DNA of 50,121 nucleotides. Origin: Deltaproteobacteria bacterium (GTDB lineage Bacteria > Myxococcota_A > Polyangia > Polyangiales > Ga0077539). The translations under genes were made by a program, and so were the position numbers. Below, piece after piece: positions 48,736 through 50,121 of the stretch (the stretch's first letter is position 1; the number at the start of each line of letters is the position of its first letter). The stretch lies in assembly GCA_016218725.1 (NCBI GenBank), contig JACRDB010000079.1, positions 1 to 50,121 of the forward strand. The letters are read 5' to 3'. Below the pieces are notes generated by a model, which was not told the origin of the DNA, ran no database searches, and saw only the letters and a program-made list of their open reading frames with translations.

Positions 48736-50015
48736 TGCCACCCCGAGCTGAAGCACGGAGCATTCGTGTTTGCCACGAGCGCCCCTTGTGCCTCAGACCG
48801 AGCCGCGCGCTTCGCAGCGCGGAGTTTCTGCTTCATCGGCCGGGCCTTCCCGTCGCCTCCGCAGACTTCACCACCGTGCATTCCACGGTTGAGGAGCACC
48901 CTGGCAGCGTTGATGTCGGCGTTGGCGCGGTGCCCGCACGCCACGCAATGAAACTCGCCCTGGCTCGGACGGTTCAGCACCGCGATGTGGTGGCACTCCG
49001 CGCACTCTTGCGAGGAGTACGCGGGATCCACTTCGACCACGCGGCAGCCCGTCCGCTCGGCCTTGTACGTGAGGAGCGCCACGAAGCGCCCAAGGCCCCC
49101 GTCGAGCAGCGCGCGGTTCAAGCCCGCCTTTTGCGCGACGTGGGTGCCTGGTGCTTCGACGGTGCCCTTCGCGCTAGCGGTCATGTTCTGGAGCCGCAAC
49201 GCTTCGACCACCACGACGCCTTGGTTCTCGGCGTAGCGCTTGGACTCGCGATGCAGCACCGCGTCTCGCTGCCGGGAGACGCGGCGATGGATACGCCCGA
49301 CGCGCTGGTTCGCGCGGGCTCGGTTCTTCGATCCCTTCCTGGTATGGCTCGCTCGGCGTTGAGCCTTGCGGAGCGCGCATTGACTCTTCTGGAGCGGGCG
49401 GGTGTTCTCGATCCTCCGTCCGTCGCTGTCAGCCAGCAGGTTGACCACGCCACGGTCGATCCCCACGGCGGGGTCGGTGCTCGGCGCAGGGTCCGCAATC
49501 TCCGCCACCCAGGACACGGCGGCGTACCACGCGCCGCCCTCTCGCACGAGCGCGCAGGTTTTGGGCTCGCCGTGAATTGTGTCGTGCACGATCGCGCGCA
49601 CGGACCCGAGCTTGGGGAACTTCACCGCGGCGTGTCGACCCTCTCCCTGGACGGAGAAGAGGGCGGGGTGCGGTTCGATCATCGGGGCGAGCTCCCCACG
49701 CCGGCGGCTCTTGAACCGGGGCCTCTCCGCGAGGCCCTTGAAGAAGCGCTGCCACGCCCTGTCCAGCTCGTGCAGCAGTTGCATCGAGACGTTGCGCGGC
49801 AGCTCCGCGAGGAACGGCACCTTCTCGCGCAACATCGTCAGGGTGTAGCTCTGACGCTTCGCCGTGGGCGCGAGGTAACCGGTTTCCCACTTCGCCACAT
49901 ACTCCGCGTGCATGGCGTTCCACAGCCACCGCAGCCCGTACTCCCACGCCTCGATGCGAGCGCTCTGTTCGCGCGTGGGGTACAGCCGGAAGCGGGCGGC
50001 GCGCTGGAGCAGCAC
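48531..50015 (-). CDS. tnpB: TnpB RNA-guided endonuclease, IS200/IS605 family; C-terminus reads into preA antisense
   Basis: A TnpB of 494 residues by open frame. The start is GTG 50015 (MLLQRAARFRLYPTREQ, as TnpB proteins begin). RuvC residues are complete: Asp in VGIDRGVVNLL, Glu in VVVVEALRLQNMT, Asp in NADINAARVLL; the zinc ribbon has CAECHH and HCVACGH. TnpB cuts DNA guided by an omega RNA made from its own 3' end and right end. The expected C-terminus falls near QGALVANTNAPCFSSG, at about 48740-48790; the frame then has no stop and continues about 68 codons antisense to preA. This tail is not TnpB-like and is probably an accident of insertion, so the ancestral protein would have been about 425 residues. 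Confidence 0.9.
   Translation of the reverse strand: MLLQRAARFRLYPTREQSARIEAWEYGLRWLWNAMHAEYVAKWETGYLAPTAKRQSYTLTMLREKVPFLAELPRNVSMQLLHELDRAWQRFFKGLAERPRFKSRRRGELAPMIEPHPALFSVQGEGRHAAVKFPKLGSVRAIVHDTIHGEPKTCALVREGGAWYAAVSWVAEIADPAPSTDPAVGIDRGVVNLLADSDGRRIENTRPLQKSQCALRKAQRRASHTRKGSKNRARANQRVGRIHRRVSRQRDAVLHRESKRYAENQGVVVVEALRLQNMTASAKGTVEAPGTHVAQKAGLNRALLDGGLGRFVALLTYKAERTGCRVVEVDPAYSSQECAECHHIAVLNRPSQGEFHCVACGHRANADINAARVLLNRGMHGGEVCGGDGKARPMKQKLRAAKRAARSEAQGALVANTNAPCFSSGWHYSQRPPGTFVRPAATRSFQHSVPPSWGTSAMVMQPSTGHTSAQRLHPMHSCSSTTGTRSAAGSPGAV
48751..48771 (-). ncRNA. right-end hairpin, probable 3' part of the omega RNA scaffold
   Basis: AAGCACG pairs with CGTGTTT (one G-T wobble) around a 7-nt loop. 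It lies at the 3' edge of tnpB on the coding strand, where omega RNAs of TnpB systems end before the guide. Only this hairpin is visible; the full RNA would cover roughly 48740-48950. The guide would be the flanking preA-antisense sequence below about 48740. Confidence 0.4.
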
Positions 50016-50065
50016 GTACGCATCGTTGCAGCGCCCGCGAAGAACGCAAGCACCGCGACGGGCTT

Positions 50066-50086
50066 CGCGGACATTGCCTGTCCGCG
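50066..50086. repeat. perfect inverted repeat upstream of tnpB, candidate left-end hairpin
   Basis: CGCGGACA-TTGCC-TGTCCGCG, 8-bp stem and 5-nt loop, 51 nt before the tnpB start. It may be the left-end structure of the insertion element or a terminator of an upstream gene outside the window. Confidence 0.5.
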
Positions 50087-50121
50087 TCCTGTTCGCGCTG
50101 CCGCGGACCCACCGCTGGGGG

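Larger units (their letters stand above)
48736..50121 (-). mobile_element. IS200/IS605-type (IS1341-like) insertion element
   Basis: The element carries tnpB on the minus strand and no TnpA in the window. Its right end lies within about 36 nt of the preA stop, where a hairpin AAGCACG-GAGCATT-CGTGTTT (48751-48771) is found. Upstream of tnpB a perfect hairpin CGCGGACA-TTGCC-TGTCCGCG (50066-50086) may belong to the left end. Subterminal hairpins at both ends are what TnpA recognises in this family. Exact boundaries cannot be set; the left end may lie beyond the window. Confidence 0.65.

Overview
The window is high-GC DNA (about 70 percent G+C by eye) from a delta-type, Myxococcota-like bacterium. 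The evidence is three Hanks-type Ser/Thr kinases with single-pass membrane tails, many lipoproteins carrying Asp/Thr/Gly/Pro-rich linkers followed by Cys-rich repeats, PEGA and PilZ-type proteins, paired FHA proteins and a very good sigma-54 promoter. The lineage is inferred from gene style only; there is no rRNA or other marker. No tRNA, rRNA or CRISPR array was seen.

Layout. 1-108: tail of an unidentified gene. 387-2630: a 5'-nucleotidase-like protein with a degenerate metal site, apparently fused to an outer-membrane barrel, behind a sigma-54 promoter. 2845-4749: kinase. 4818-7430: VWA/Cys-rich lipoprotein. 7486-12121: an exopolysaccharide operon of exosortase-associated type (deacetylase, glycosyltransferase, deacetylase-like protein, O-antigen-ligase-like protein). 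12145-12834: a large inverted-repeat element between convergent genes. 12861-16507: a minus-strand operon of Cys-rich exported protein, kinase and PEGA protein. 16695-18797: Met/Cys-rich lipoprotein. 18818-22293: murB, apaG, an unknown gene and a patatin. 22297-25417: TonB-dependent receptor and lipoprotein. 25544-30740: two large convergent surface lipoproteins, one ending in a seven-repeat beta-propeller of lower G+C. 30787-31137: a non-coding array of palindromes with a 42-43 bp period. 31258-35187: giant kinase/AAA/TPR protein. 35361-39220: exported proteins and a short DsbD. 39228-41309: a stand-alone Nfu and two FHA proteins. 41319-48735: a reductive pyrimidine catabolism region (PreT, PreA, dihydropyrimidinase, beta-ureidopropionase, methylmalonate/malonate-semialdehyde dehydrogenase). 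48736-50121: an IS200/IS605-type element with tnpB, inserted right after preA.

How the genes work together. PreT/PreA reduce uracil or thymine, dihydropyrimidinase opens the ring, beta-ureidopropionase releases beta-alanine or beta-aminoisobutyrate, and MmsA converts the resulting semialdehyde to acetyl- or propionyl-CoA; only a transaminase is missing from the set. The deacetylase-to-ligase operon probably makes and joins an exported polysaccharide. The kinases sit beside envelope lipoproteins and PEGA proteins, which suggests signalling linked to the cell surface.

Most interesting beyond the genes: the periodic palindrome array (30787-31137); the inverted repeat whose internal hairpin shows a compensatory base-pair change; abrupt switches from C-rich to G-rich sense strand inside several genes, three of them at copies of an AT-rich 18-nt motif (GTGTCAACT-like); and many start codons placed only 6-20 nt after a -10-like box, suggesting leaderless transcripts.
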